A DNA stretch of 64,000 nt from Plazaster borealis (lineage: Eukaryota; Echinodermata; Asteroidea; Forcipulatida; Labidiasteridae): positions 62,001 to 126,000 of the forward strand of contig JAJGQC010000611.1 in NCBI GenBank assembly GCA_021014325.1, given 5' to 3'. Both the position numbers and the translations under genes were made by a program. How positions within the stretch are numbered: position 1 is the stretch's first letter; each line of letters opens with the position of its first letter. Under the pieces are notes generated by a model, which did not search any database, was not told the DNA's origin, and was given only the letters and a program-made list of their open reading frames with translations. Positions 41,480 to 54,400 of this stretch are shown in pieces.

Positions 41480-43300
41480 ATCTACCCTCAAATCGAACTC
41501 ACAGTCCCAGTTTGATTATAATTATGTCCAACCAGCCACACCCCCAAAAATTACTACCAGTCCGACTATCGCATTTCTGTTCATTACCGCAAGATCTTGC
41601 GGGAGCCAGTTGCGTACCCCTGTAGTCTTCGACAGGCACAGGTGATTGGAACCAGCCAAAGCAAACGACAGGTACCCGATTACCGCCTTACACCAGATAA
41701 ACATATAGTAGGGGTCGGGGTACTCGACGGCTTGATGCCGTGACGCGATATTCAAAATGGCCACCAGCCATGCTTGATCTGTGTAAACACCGTGGATGTA
41801 TTACGATCATTTGATGTTATTTTCTGTCTCTAGAGGTAAGCTTTATCGTGTAGCTTATTTAAGTTCAAGATGAAGAATAGGAATAGGCCTCGTGTGAACC
41901 CGTGTAAACACTAAGATTGTCATAAAACGGTACTTTTGTGGCTTTCTATTTCCACCTTCATGCACGTAAACAACGGCACTTGGAAGTATACAACGGCCGG
42001 ATGTAGGTCATTGCATTGTGCCAGTCATTGACAACTTGCCGTCAATCAAATGAAACAATGTACTTTTCTGTTTAGAGTATCTGGTGTCTGTGTTACGTAA
42101 TCTTTTACCGCTTGTAGTTTACATAATGTTGTATTTACCTCAATGCGTGGATGGTTGTATCTGAGATCAATGTGTGGGCCTAGGCCTACATGTTTCTAAA
42201 ATGAAATAAGGGAATTACAGTCATGTAACGTCAGCTGTTGTAAACTGCTTACCAAACAAAATGAAATGTCATCAAAAAATTTATAATGGTCTGACGTTTC
42301 GACCTTTGCAGAGTCTTCCTCAAAGGCTGACGTTCTAAAACGGGTTAAGGTTTTGCACCTACATTCATTAACTCTGAGCATAACCAAATTGTTTGTGTTT
42401 TAAGACACCTTAATGAAAGGGGTTGGGTGGATATCGATTTGAAAATAAAATTTGCTGATTTTAAGTTGTGATTTCTGTGAAACGATTACCGAATAAAGAG
42501 AACGACGATATACTGTGTAATTTTGTTTCTGGTTGATAATGATATTCAATGTTGTGTGTATTCGAACCTTGCCCAATTCACTGTATAAAAATACAATCAA
42601 TAAATGAAAGCAAGAGTAGTTCCTCATAATCATAGGAACTTCGGTAACAGTAGACATTTTAATCGTTCATCTTTGGTTTGAAATGGTATAACAAAATAAT
42701 GAGCTCTTCGTTAACTAATAATGATTACAAACTTAGACAATAGACGTATTCAATGAATTCTTGTACCAAAATTTATAGCTTTAAAGAAGCTGAATCCTTG
42801 GCTGAATTTATGTTCACACGCGGCCATAAATGATGCATTTAACACCCCAGGGAAAAACACCCCAAACAACTCTATCCGATTCCCTTTCGTATCGTAGTCC
42901 CCCCAAAAAATTAATAGATAAAAATAAATAAATAAATAAATAAATACAAGATTCAATTGACCGAACACCTATATAAAACTTAGTTCAATCATCCATTCCA
43001 TACCCAAACCCGTTCTCTTTCCAATCCATTATTCAAACCCTAAAACGAAACCACTCAACCGGACACTCAAAATCTAGCGAGAACACCGGTGAAATGTTTA
43101 CTGCTAGCCCTTGCAAATTTCCTCTGACCACGGCATGAACGAGCCTCTAAACCCATTTATATTATAACAGCTCTAGGCCTATTCCTTAATTCCACAACGA
43201 GAACCACCGAATCAGACACTCAAATATTATCCAATAAAAACACATGTGAAATTACGGCATGGCCCTTCGCTACAATTCATGTCCTTGGTCACTGACTCTA
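41480..43300. other. Non-coding stretch, little recognised
   Basis: GGTCTGACGTTTCGACC and CAGAGTCTTCCTCAAAGGC near 42289-42328 look like a dispersed repeat core. (AAAT)n occurs near 42920. No gene supported. Confidence 0.35.
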
Positions 43301-43308
43301 TACCCACA

Positions 43309-43920
43309 GCGTGTGCCTTCAACTCAATATTTTTTAAGTCAGAACAGTCTCTCATGTGCCTATGTTTCCCAAGTAAACTAATGGTCCATACCTACAGCGT
43401 GTGCCTTCCACTCGAATTATTTTGCAAGTCCGAACCAAAGATTCCCCTGTATACCTATACCTATTCCTACGTAAACTCTAACGGTATAGCGTGTGCCTTC
43501 CACTCGCAAATTATTTACCAAGTATAAAGCAAGGATTTCCCTATACCATAGTACCCTGCGTACCCTGTTGACTAATTAACTGATGGTCTATACCTAAAGC
43601 GTGTGCCTTCCACTCGCCAATTATTTACTAAGTATAAAGCAAGGATTTCCCTATGCCATAGTACCCTGCGTACCCTGTTGACTAATTAACTGATGGTCTA
43701 TACCTAAAGCGTTTGCCTTCCACTCGCCAATTATTTACGAAGTATAAAGCAAGGATTTCCCTATGCCATAGTACTCTGCGTACCCTGTCGACTAATTAAA
43801 CTGATGGTCTATACCTAAAGCGTGTGCCTTCCACTCGCAAATTATTTACTAAGTATAAAGCACTGATTTTCCCATGCCATAGTATCCTGTGTAAAGTATG
43901 AACCGAAGGTTCATCAAGTC
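43309..43920 (+). repeat. Satellite B: about 110-bp unit, 6 copies
   Basis: GCGTGTGCCTTCCACTC-type starts occur at 43309, 43397, 43489, 43599, 43709 and 43820. The last intervals are 110-111 bp; the first two copies are shorter and diverged. The unit continues AAATTATTTACTAAGTATAA, AGCAAGGATTTCCCTA and CCATAGTACCCTGCGTACCC. Confidence 0.85.
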
Positions 43921-43949
43921 TAAAATGCTTATTTTCCTGGGGGGACCCA

Positions 43950-44120
43950 AGTGGGTGTCGTAGGTAGGTGTCGGACTCCGGAGGCAGCGGTCCCCGGTTC
44001 GAGCCCCGGTCCGAAGCCCGGTCCAAGGCCGCGCGGTGAGTGGGGCCGCCCGGTCCGAGGCCGCGCGGTGAGTGGGGCCGCCAGGTCGCCACTCACCGCG
44101 CAGTGGCACGCACCGCCCCT
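43950..44120. repeat. GC-rich minisatellite between satellites B and A
   Basis: GGCCGCGCGGTGAGTGGGGC occurs twice in tandem (44028 and 44062), followed by the inverted CACTCACCGCGCAGTG at 44091. Just upstream, GGACTCCGGAGGCAGCGGTC and CCGGTTCGAGCCCCGGT look like a + strand tRNA-like arm pair. Confidence 0.7.
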
Positions 44121-44225
44121 ACGTGCTTCTAAAGAAACTTAAAACTTAAAACGAACCTATGCACTTTTTTAATCAAACTTTTTCGATTTATTAAAAAAAG
44201 ATTTTTTAAAACCCGAACTGTTTTT

Positions 44226-45440
44226 ACGTAGCGGGAATCGATCCCGGGACCTTTCGGTCCAGAGTCCTGAGCCCTTCCACTGGGCCACTGCTCCTCTTCC
44301 TTAATATGCGTTCGAGTTTAATTTTAAACCTTAGAATGAATAACTTTAAATCAAAACGTACTAAAAGAACACCCATGAATCGAACCCAGTACCTATGGGT
44401 TCAGAATCCGGAGCCCTTCCACTGGGCCACTGCTCCTCTTACTTAATTTGCGTTCGAGTTTAATCTTAAACCTTAGAATGAACAACTTTAATTCAAAACG
44501 TACTAAAAGAACACCCATGATTCGAACCCAGTACCTATGGGTTCAGAGTCCGGAGCCCTTCCACTGGGCCACTGCTCCTCTTACTTAATTTGCGTTCGAG
44601 TTTATTTTTAAACCTTAGAATGAATAACTTTAAATCAAAACGTACTAAAAGAACACCCATGATTCGAACCCAGTACCTATGGGTTCAGAGTACCGAGCCC
44701 TTCCACTGGGCCACTGCTCCTCTTACTTAATTTGCGTTCGAGTTTATTTTTAAACCTTAGAATGAATAACTTTAAATCAAAACGTACTAAAAGAACACCC
44801 ATGATTCGAACCCAGTACCTATGGGTTCAGAGTCCGGAGCCCTTCCACTGGGCCACTGCTCCTCTTACTTAATTTGCGTTCGAGTTTAATTTTAAACCTT
44901 ACAATGGATAACTTTAAATCAAAACGTACGTACTAAAGAACACCCATGAATCGAACACAGTACCTGTGGGTTCAGAGTCCGGAGCCCTCCCGCTGGGCCA
45001 CTGCTCCTCTTACTTAATTCGCGTTCGAGTTTAATCTTAAACCTTAGAATGTACAACTTTAAATCGAAACGTACTAAAAGATCACCAGGGATTCGAACCC
45101 AGTACCTATGGGTTCAGAGTCCGGAGCCCTCCTCCCGCTGGGCCACTGCTCCTCTTACATAAATTGCGTTCGAGTTTAATGTTAAACCTCAGCATGAACA
45201 ACTTCAAATTAAAACGTACTAAAAGATCACCAGGGATTCGAACCCAGTACCTATGGGTTAAGGGTCCGGAGCCCTTCCACTGGGCCACTGCTCCTCTTAC
45301 ATAAATTGCGTTCGAGTTTAATTTTAAACCTCAGCATGAACAACTTCAAATTAAATTGTACTAAAAGAAAACCAGGGAATCGAACCCAGTACCTATGGGT
45401 TCAGAGTCCGGAGCCCTTCCACTGGGCCACTGATCCTCCT
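44226..45440 (-). repeat. Satellite A: 142-bp tRNA-like unit, 9 copies
   Basis: The anchor CCACTGGGCCACTG (or variant) lies at 44278, 44419, 44561, 44703, 44845, 44990, 45135, 45278 and 45419, intervals 141-145 bp. On the - strand each unit has A box TGGCCCAGTGGAAGGGCTC, a CTCTGAA (Gln-CUG-like) loop and B box GGGTTCGAATC, usually followed directly by TTCTTTTAG, a Pol III terminator. The 7-bp acceptor stem does not pair, so these are tRNA-like, not working tRNAs. The linker is GTTTAAGATTAAACTCGAAC-like. Confidence 0.85.
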
Positions 45441-45489
45441 ACTCAAATTGCGTTCGAGTTTATTTTAAAACCCTACATCATCAAATCAA

Positions 45490-47110
45490 CAACGGCCAAA
45501 AAGTAAACAACTGGTAAATAGCGTTTGCCTTCCAGTCGCAAATTATTGATTAAGTGTAAAGCAAGGATTTCCATGTGCCATAGTACCCTGCGTAAACCAA
45601 TGGCCCTAAGCGTACAAAAAGAACACACGGGATTCGAACCCAGTACCTTTGCGTTCAGAGTCCGGAGCCCTTCCACTGGGCCACTGATCCTCCTATAACA
45701 AATTGCGTTCGAGTTTAATTTAAAACCCTGCATCATCAAATCAACAACGGCCAAAAAGTAAACAACTGGTAAATAGCGTTTGCCTTCCAGTCGCAAATTA
45801 TTTATTAAGTGTAAAGCAAGGATTTCCCTGTGCCATAGTACCCTGCGTAAACCAATGGCCTTAAGCGTACAAAAAGAACACACAGGATTCGAACCCAGTA
45901 CCTTTGCGTTCGGAGTCCGGAGCCCTTCCACTGGACCACTGTTCCTCCTACTCAAATTGCGTTCGAGTTTAATTTAAAACCCAGAACAAATCAACAACGG
46001 CCAAAAAGTAAACTATTGGTAAAGCATATGCCTTCCTTGTAAAGCAAGGATTTCCCTGTGCCATAGTACCCTGCGTAAACCAATGGCCTCAAGTCTACAA
46101 AAAGAAACATGCGGGATTCGAACCAAGTACCTTTGCGTTAAGAGTCCAGAGCCCTTCCACTGGGCCACTGTTCCTCTTACTTAAATTGCGTTTGATTTTA
46201 GTTTAAAACCTAAAACATCAAATCAACACCGGCCAAAAAGTAAAGTAATGGTAAATAGCGACTAGCGTGTGCCTTCCACTCGCAAATTATTTATTAAGTG
46301 TAAAGCAAGGATTTCCCTGTGCCATAGTACCCTGCGTAAACCAATGGCCTTAAGCGTACAAAAATAACACACGGGATTCGAACCCAGTACCTTTGCGTTC
46401 AGAGTCCGGAGCCCTTCCACTGGGCCACTGATCCTGCTATAAAAAAATGCGTTCGAGTTTAATTTAAAACCCTACATCACCAAATCAACAACGGCCAAAA
46501 AGTAAACAACTGGTAAATAGCGTTTGCCTTCCAGTCGCAAATTATTGATTAAGTGTAAAGCAAGGATTTCCCTGTGCCATAGTACCCTGCGTAAACCAAT
46601 GGCCTTAAGCGTACAAAAAGAACACACTGGATTCGAACCCAGTACCTTTGCGTTCAGAGTCCGGAGCCCTTCCACTGGACCACTGTTCCTCTTACTTAAA
46701 TTGCGTTTGATTTTAGTTTAAAACCTAAAACATCAAATCAACACCGGCCAAAAAGTAAAGTAATGGTAAATAGCGACTAGCGTGTGCCTTCCACTCGCAA
46801 ATTAAGTGCAAAGCAAGGATTTTCCCATGCCATAGTACCCTGCGTAAACCAATGGGACCGTCTTAACTTACAAAAAAGAACAAACAGGATTCGAACCCAG
46901 TACCTTTGCGTTCAGAGTCCGGAGCCCTTCCACTGGGCCACACTGCTCCTGTTACTCAAATTTCGTTCGAGTTTATTTTAAAACCCTACAACATCAAATC
47001 AACAACGGACAAAAAGTACGGTAAACTAATAGCGTGTGTGCCATTCGAACCCGGTACCATGGTGTTCGGAGTCCCGATCCTTGTCCGCAATGCTACTGGT
47101 CCTCTGCCTT
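45490..47110 (-). repeat. Composite A+B satellite, about 255-bp unit, 6-7 copies
   Basis: The tRNA-like anchor recurs at 45673, 45928, 46158, 46418, 46672 and 46930 (intervals 230-260 bp), with a degenerate last copy near 47082. Between successive tRNA-like parts lies a B unit (GCGTTTGCCTTCCAGTCGCA, AGCAAGGATTTCCCTGTGCC, ACCCTGCGTAAACCAATGG). 142 + 113 equals the 255-bp period, so the unit is a fusion of satellites A and B. Confidence 0.85.
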
Positions 47111-47129
47111 ATTTGCATTTTAATGTAAT

Positions 47130-49200
47130 ATAGAATCTAAGAATGAATTAACACCGTTAATGTAGAGAAGTATAAACATATACGATGAAAGGATTGGGAC
47201 TGGGTACGACCATGGTACGACGAAGTTGTGGCATGCACAGGGCCAGTTATTTCGACGATGTTATGGATAAATAAAATTCACGGGACTGAAACGAGGAATA
47301 GCCAAAATTTTTAGAAGTGTTTAACTGAGGAAATAACAATGATCGAAAAAGGTGGGACAATTATGGGGGGGGGGGGCATATTCACACCGAGTGCGTAATG
47401 TGGCCAACAAAACCATTAAATATTATATGTTATAGATCTACATTATTATTTTTAGTCTAAGTAATTGAACTCTAAATATACATGGCACGGATTCTTTTTC
47501 TTGTTTTCTTTCTTTTTTAATATTCGAGTTTATTAACTTCATATAATTTTATAATAATACTGCCATAAAAATCAAGATGATGATTGCAAACAATAAACAC
47601 ACTAAAGTTTTAAAAGCAAAAAATTAATACACCTATAAAAAAAGATATTAAAAGAATTCAAACGTCAATAGTGTGTATGTGTAAACAAAATAAATGTTGA
47701 CATGAAGCTGTCATACGGTACTAGTCACTGTGCCAGACTTGAGCCAATGTTGAAGTCATTTGTAAACATTGATGTAACACAGGCTATATACATACGTCTG
47801 CAAGTGAATAATTCGATACAATAATTGAAATCCCTGGATAACAGCAAACGGTACTGAATAACAGAGAATCATAGGGAGCGATAACACGCTCTCGCCCATT
47901 GTGTTGTGAAAAGTAGGGTACACAAGCATACCAGCCAAACGTAATGTGTAAAATTGAACATACGTACAGCTGCTAGAAACATATACAGATCGCAAACATT
48001 GCTATTTTTCAGTGCTCTTGCCTCTCAGGGGTCTGAAAGACTTATTATGGAACCAGAATAAACGAGTATACATTAGTCTTGCCTGAACAGCTCGCTGAAG
48101 ATTAAAACCACGACAAAAATGCTCTAATTATTGTCCACGGAGACAGCCAGATTCAAGCGTGCTTGGAGACCATTTTGAATACACGTGTATGCGGTACCCT
48201 GAAAAAAGCATTGATTGATTGATAAGAGACCAACTGGGGTACCCGACTATTCGTTCTCTTGTGGCACGGTTTGAAAACTCTGCCCTCACAGAATGATCCA
48301 ACGGGGGAAAAAATTTGAAAATTTTAATTTGTTCCGCCATTCCAACCCAAAATGGTGTAAAAACTACTGTTGAAGTCCAAACAGTCCATTTCTCACTTTT
48401 TGTATAAATATATTCAAGCGAAAGTGTGACACACTATTTAAACAAAATAAATTAAAAAGTTGTGTATTAAAACAATTAAAAATACGTAAATTAGTGATAA
48501 GATAACTCCAAATGTTTGATCATCTTAGATTATCTTAGATGGTTTACAAAATGATGTTGTTGCTTTATAATGTAATGGTCAAGCTCACACATATTAAACA
48601 TGCATACACGAGGCTTCATACGTGTGTGTAAGGTCAAGCACACACATTAAAGTCAATACAAATATGCAAGGATTCTTTGATCTATTTTTCATCCAAAATT
48701 GATGTCATAAATGGCAAAAAAATCCCAGGATTTTTTCCCATACCATTTAACCTATGATATCTCTCATATTTATTTTAAACAATAACTGTTTCAGAAAAAC
48801 AAAATTATACAGGTTTTCAAGGCCAATTTCAACGAAAACTCACTCAAGAGATATGTAGTGGTCTCAAGATTTGCTAATTAAATATTCATGTTAAAAGATC
48901 CGAAAACAAAAGGCAAGACGACAATGGCGTTCATCAAACCTTGAAATCCATCGTCAACTCTTTAATTCTCAACGTCAGAAGGTCCAGTCTCATTGTGGTT
49001 CCCCTGCCGGCAGTTCACACCAAACCCCCACACCCCTACCCTCCCACACCAAACCCCATAACCCTAAGTCCATAACCCTAATAATACAAGTTCAAAAGAA
49101 ATTAATTTGAAAATGTGAAACTGTTGTGAAAGTTCTTTAATATGAATGATCAACTTATTAAAAGCCTGGAAATTACCTTAGTCATAATTCAAAATACCGC
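47130..49200. other. Non-coding AT-rich stretch
   Basis: No supported gene. Poly-G run near 47366, short frames without splice context at 47756-48340. Confidence 0.4.
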
Positions 49201-49207
49201 CAAACCC

Positions 49208-49607
49208 CCTCCATGAGAAATTGCCGTTTTGACCCAGGATATGGGCCAATTCCTATACGGTTATTTTGTACACAACCAATGGAGCAGGGTGAACCCGCGA
49301 TATGGCTATATTCTTGTACCCAATGGTTTGTGCATAGTGTATTGGCCGTGGTGGACCCGTGATATGGTTATATTCCTGTACCCAATGTTAGCGCGCAGTG
49401 TATGGGGATGCAGACCGCAACGTTTCGGTGCTGTGGACCCGTGATATGGCCATATTCCTGTACCCATTGCTTTGCACAGTGTATGGGTACTCCGCGTCTA
49501 AGAATATGCTCATATAGCGGGTTCAACTCGCTCCATAGGCCGTGTAAAAAATAACCACATAGGAAATTACCCATATCCCGGGACAAACGGCAATTATTTT
49601 ATGGAGG
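49208..49607. mobile_element. About 400-bp foldback element with about 105-bp inverted ends
   Basis: CTCCATGAGAAATTGCCGTT, GGATATGGGCCAATTCCTAT and GGTTATTTTGTACAC at the left are mirrored from CTCCATAAAATAATTGCCGT at the right. The middle has three diverged units of CGTGATATGG-TATATTCCTGTACCCA at about 49300, 49364 and 49440. No open frame of note. Confidence 0.8.
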
Positions 49608-49988
49608 GGCTGTTTGTTTGGTTGGGCAATATTTTGGAAATACGACTAAAATAGATGTTTTTTGGGAAATGAAAAGCGAAAAGTCGTTTTTAGGCTTTTT
49701 AGGTTCCTAACACTTTTGTTACCAAATTATAAAATTATAAAATGTTATTAACAACAAGGTGTTCGGGATGACGTTCAAATCTTGAATGTAACACAAATCC
49801 AGAGCTTTATTAAAAATACATGTAAGCTAATCTTGACCAAGCATTTATTGCTGTGTATAGAGATGTAGATGTGGTAAAACTGTACCTTTAAGGTGACATC
49901 ATGTTACAATTTATGTCATTATAATAGGACCTTTAACTTTGGGGGAACACCCCAGCCGGAACATGCAGGGTTGAGCTTATAACTGCAT

Positions 49989-50175
49989 GGCCCAATTGTA
50001 TAAAGCTTGTAAGCACAAAAACTTGCTAAGCAGAGAAAACTCTTGCTTATGAAAAATAGGCTACCAGCCAAAATACCACACAGTTACGATGTGACTGAAA
50101 CCCCACTCATTTCTTGCTTAGCACAGAAATTTGCTTAGTAGAAGTTTCTGCAAAACAGCTTTATGAAATTGGGCC
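49989..50175. mobile_element. MITE family 1, copy 7
   Basis: Starts GGCCCAATTGTATAAAGCTT and ends AGCTTTATGAAATTGGGCCC, with AAAACTTGCTAAGCA and GCTACCAGCCAAAATACC inside. Confidence 0.75.
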
Positions 50176-50619
50176 CTGTTCCTAAAGATCTTGTGAAAGT
50201 GCACCCGTAGGTGACATAATAAATGTGACACTTGATGACGTCATCATAATGTGACTTCAAATTGTAGATGTAACAAATCCCGGCTTGATTACTGATTAGG
50301 ATCTGACTCGTTTGGAATAGTTATTATGAATAGGCCTAATGGGTGACCACCAATGAAATAACTTGACAACGCAATAAATTGATGATAAACTAAACAATGT
50401 TTTATTAGAAGCTCTGCTCCTCTCCAGTATCTCTCTCAAACTCACTTCTTAATCTTACATTTCTTTATTTTATTCCAATCTTTGTTAATCATTATTTTCT
50501 AAATCGAAATAGAAAACTTAAAGTTAAAAAGAAACCAACCGCGCACGTGCTTTGCAAATAGCTTGCGCAAGCGGTTGATTAATTAACATGTCACTACACT
50601 AAAAATGGAAACCTTTTAC

Positions 50620-50795
50620 AGGGTCCAATGTCAAAAAGTAGCTAAGCACAAAACATTTCTGTTGAGCAGAATTAGGTTGCCAGCCTAAATCCCATCTCAC
50701 ATACACAATCTGCGACTGGTATTCCCCTTATTTTTGCTCAGCATAAATCTGTTAAGCAATATTTTCTGCTTAAGCAGCTCTATGAAATTGGGCCC
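50620..50795. mobile_element. MITE family 1, copy 8
   Basis: Starts AGGGTCCAATGTCAAAAAGT and ends AGCTCTATGAAATTGGGCCC, with the internal GGTTGCCAGCC motif. The left terminus is degraded. Confidence 0.7.
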
Positions 50796-51187
50796 AGGTC
50801 TTATTTTGAATCTAAATACGAGATTAAGACATGGTGCAGCATCAGTACAGTGCTGTCTTCATTACTTAATTAAATAAATAAAATAAAAAACCCAATTGAA
50901 AAAGCTTTCACAGAATTAATTGTTCATCAATAGTTGAGTATGTTTAAATTCAAAATAAAGGGCAATATTGTTGTTGTCTTTTGTTTTTAACAAAAGCACT
51001 TGTGTGGGATATTATTTTAATTAAAACAAATAAGCTACTGAGGCTAAACAATAGACACAAACTGTTACCAGAGTCATGTGACTCATATATACAATGTAAA
51101 CAAACTAAGCAAGCAACGCGCAGTGTGCATTGAAAAACATGGCTGCTTCCGATTGCCTCTGCCATAAGGTGGGAATCAGCCTAGCCA

Positions 51188-51345
51188 ACGACCCAATTTC
51201 ATTTAAGCCTGTAAGCATAAAAACTTGCTAAGCACAGACAAATCTTGCTCAATAGAAACTGGTTACCAGCCAAAATTCCATAAAGTCTACCTCGTTGCAA
51301 CTGGTGACCGCTCGTTTTTTTGCTTAGCAAAGAAATTTCTGCTTT
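51188..51345. mobile_element. MITE family 1, truncated copy 9
   Basis: ACCCAATTTCATTTAAGCCT, AAAACTTGCTAAGCACAG and GGTTACCAGCCAAAATTCC. The right terminus is missing. It ends about 100 bp before the 105-bp satellite. Confidence 0.65.
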
Positions 51346-51449
51346 CGACCCTTTTGATCGAGTGGGTTTTTTCCGTGAACAAGGTTGCCTCGAGCCAGGA
51401 GTTTGGGTTTAAAAAACTACATGTACACAAGGTGTTAAACTTGTACATA

Positions 51450-54400
51450 TGTAATTTTGAGTGATTCCAGACAATTTCATTTTTGGGCCAATTTTTATAA
51501 ATGGGCCTTTTTGAGCAAGGATTTTCAGATTAGAAAACTGCAAGGGGTTAAACTTGTGTTTTGGAGCGATTTCAGACAGTTTTATTTTCAGCCCAATTTT
51601 TATAAATGGGTCTTTTTGAGCCAGGATTTTCAGTTAAAAAAACTGCAAGGGGTTAAACTTGTTTTTTGGAGCGATTTCAGAACATTTTATTTTCAGCCCA
51701 ATTTTTAAAAATGGGCCTTTTTGAGCCAGGATTTTTGGTTAAAAAAACTGCAAGGGGTTAAACTTGTATTTTGGAGCGATTTCAGAACATTTGATTTTCA
51801 GCCCAATTTTTAAAAATGGGCCTTTTTGAGCGAGGATTTTCACTTTAAAAAACTGCAAGGGGTTAAACTTGTATTTTGGAGCGATTTCAGAACATTTTAT
51901 TTTTAGCCCAATTTTAAGAATGGGCCTTTTTGAGCCAGGTTTTTTCAGTTTAAAAAACTGCAAGGGGTTAAACTTGTTTTTTGGAGCGATTTCAGAACAT
52001 TTTATTTTCAGCCCAATTTTTAAAAATGGGCCTATTTGAGCCAGGATTTTCAGTTTAAAAAACTGCAAGGGGTTAAACTTGTTTTTTGGAGCGATTTCGG
52101 AACATTTTATTTTCAGCCCAATTTTCAAAAATTGGCCTTTTTGAGCCAGGATTTTCAGTTAAAAAAACTGCAAGGGGTTAAACTTGTTTTTTGGAGCGAT
52201 TTCAGAACATTTTATTTTCAGCCCAATTTTTAAAAATGGGCCTTTTTGAGCCAGGATTTTTGGTTAAAAAAACTGCAAGGTGTTAAACTTGTTTTCAATT
52301 GGAGCGATTTCAGAACATTTTATTTTCAGCCCAATTTTTAAAAATGGGCCTTTTTGAGCGAGGATTTTCACTTTAAAAAAACTGCAAGGGGTTAAACTTG
52401 TATTTTGGAGCGATTTCAGAACATTTTATTTTCAGTCCAATTTTTAAAAATGGGCCTTTTTGAGCGAGGATTTTCACTTTAAAAAAACTGCAAGGGGTTA
52501 AACTTGTTTTTTGGAGCGATTTCAGAACATTTTATTTTCAGCCCAATTTTAAAAATGGGCCTTTTGAGCCAGGATTTTCAGTTTAAAAACTGCAAGGGGT
52601 TAAACTTGCTTTTTGTAGCGATTTCAGAACATTTTATTTTCAGCCCAATTTTTAAAAATTGGCCTTTTTGAGCAAGGATTTTAAGTTTATAAAAATTCAA
52701 TGGTTTTAACTTTTTTTTTGGAGCGATTTCAGAACATTTTATTTTCAGCCCAATTTTTAAAAATGGGCCTTTTTGAGCCAGGATTTTCAGTTAAAAAAAC
52801 TGCAAGGGGTTAAACTTGTTTTTTGGAGCGATTTCAGAACATTTGATTTTCAGCCCAATTTTTAAAAATGGGCCTTTTTGAGCCAGGATTTTTGGTTAAA
52901 AAAACTGCAAGGTGTTAAACTTGTTTTTTGGAGCGATTTCAGAACATTTTATTTTCAGCCCAATTTTTAAAAATGGGCCTTTTTGAGCCAGGATTTTCAG
53001 TTTAAAAAACTGCAAGGGGTTAAACTTGTATTTTGGAGCGATTTCAGAACATTTGATTTTCAGCCCAATTTTTAAAAATGGGCCTTTTTGAGCGAGGATT
53101 TTCACTTTAAAAAACTGCAAGGGGTTAAACTTGTATTTTGGAGCGATTTCAGAACATTTTATTTTCAGCCCAATTTTAAAAATGGGCCCTTTTGACCCAG
53201 GTATTTTCAGTTTTAAAAACTGCAAGGGGTTAAACTTGTTTTTTGGAGCGATTTCAGAACATTTTATTTTCAGTCCAATTTTTAAAAATGGGCCTTTTTG
53301 AGCCAGGATTTTCAGTTTAAAAACTGCAAGGTTAAACTTGTTTTTGGAGCGATTTCAGAACATTTTATTTTCAGCCCAATTTTTAAAAATGGGCCTTTTT
53401 GAGCCAGGATTTTCAGTTAAAAACTGCAAGGGGTTAAACTTGTTTTTGGAGCGATTTCAGAACATTTTATTTTCAGCCCAATTTTTAAAAATGGGCCTTT
53501 TTGAGCCAGGATTTTGGTTAAAAACTGCAAGGTGTTAAACTTGTTTTTTGGAGCGAGTTCAGAACATTTTATTTTCAGCCCAATTTTTAAAAATGGGCCT
53601 TTTGAGCGAGGATTTTCACTTTAAAAACTGCAAGGGGTTAAACTTGTATTTTGGAGCGATTTCAGAACATTTGATTTTCAGCCCAATTTTTAAAAATGGG
53701 CCTTTTGAGCCAGGTTTTTCAGTTAAAAACTGCAAGGGGTTAAACTTGTTTTGGAGCGATTTCAGAACATTTTATTTTCAGCCCAATTTTTAAAAATGGG
53801 CCTTTTGAGCCAGGAATTTCAGTTTAAAAACTGCAAGGGGTTAAACTTGTTTTTGGAGCGATTTCAGAACATTTTATTTTCAGCCCAATTTTTAAAAATG
53901 GGCCTTTTGAGCCAGGATTTTCAGTTAAAAAAACTGCAAGGGGTTAAACTTGTTTTTGGATCGATTTCAGAACATTTTATTTTCAGCCCAATTTTTAAAA
54001 ATGGGCCTTTTTGAGCCAGGATTTTTGGTTAAAAAAACTGCAAGGGGTTAAACTTGTTTTTTGAGCGATTTCAGAACATTTTATTTTCAGCCCAATTTTT
54101 AAAAATGGGCCTTTTTGAGCCAGGATTTTCAGTTTAAAAAACTGCAAGGGGTTAAACTTGTATTTTGGAGCGATTTCAGAACATTTTATTTTCAGCCCAA
54201 TTTTAAAAATGGGCCTTTTGAGCCAGGATTTTCAGTTTAAAAACTGCAAGGGGTTAAACTTGTTTTTGGAGCGATTTCAGAACATTTGATTTTCAGCCCA
54301 ATTTTTAAAAATGGGCCTTTTTGAGCCAGGATTTTCAGTTTAAAAAACTGCAAGGGGTTAAACTTGTTTTTTGGAGCGATTTCAGAACATTTTATTTTCA

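Noticed and set aside
45473..45955. 160-codon - strand frame
   Set aside because: It spans two composite satellite units; repeated peptide is a by-product of the tRNA-like array.
44226..46953. Cluster of genuine tRNA-Gln genes
   Set aside because: A and B boxes are good but the acceptor stem does not pair and the anticodon stem is lost in most units.
43309..47110. CRISPR array
   Set aside because: Units are 110-255 bp with no short repeat/unique spacer pattern, and the genome is eukaryotic.
51739..52128. 129-codon - strand frame of repeated 35-residue units
   Set aside because: It follows the 105-bp satellite period exactly, and similar frames exist on the other strand; no start context or domain.
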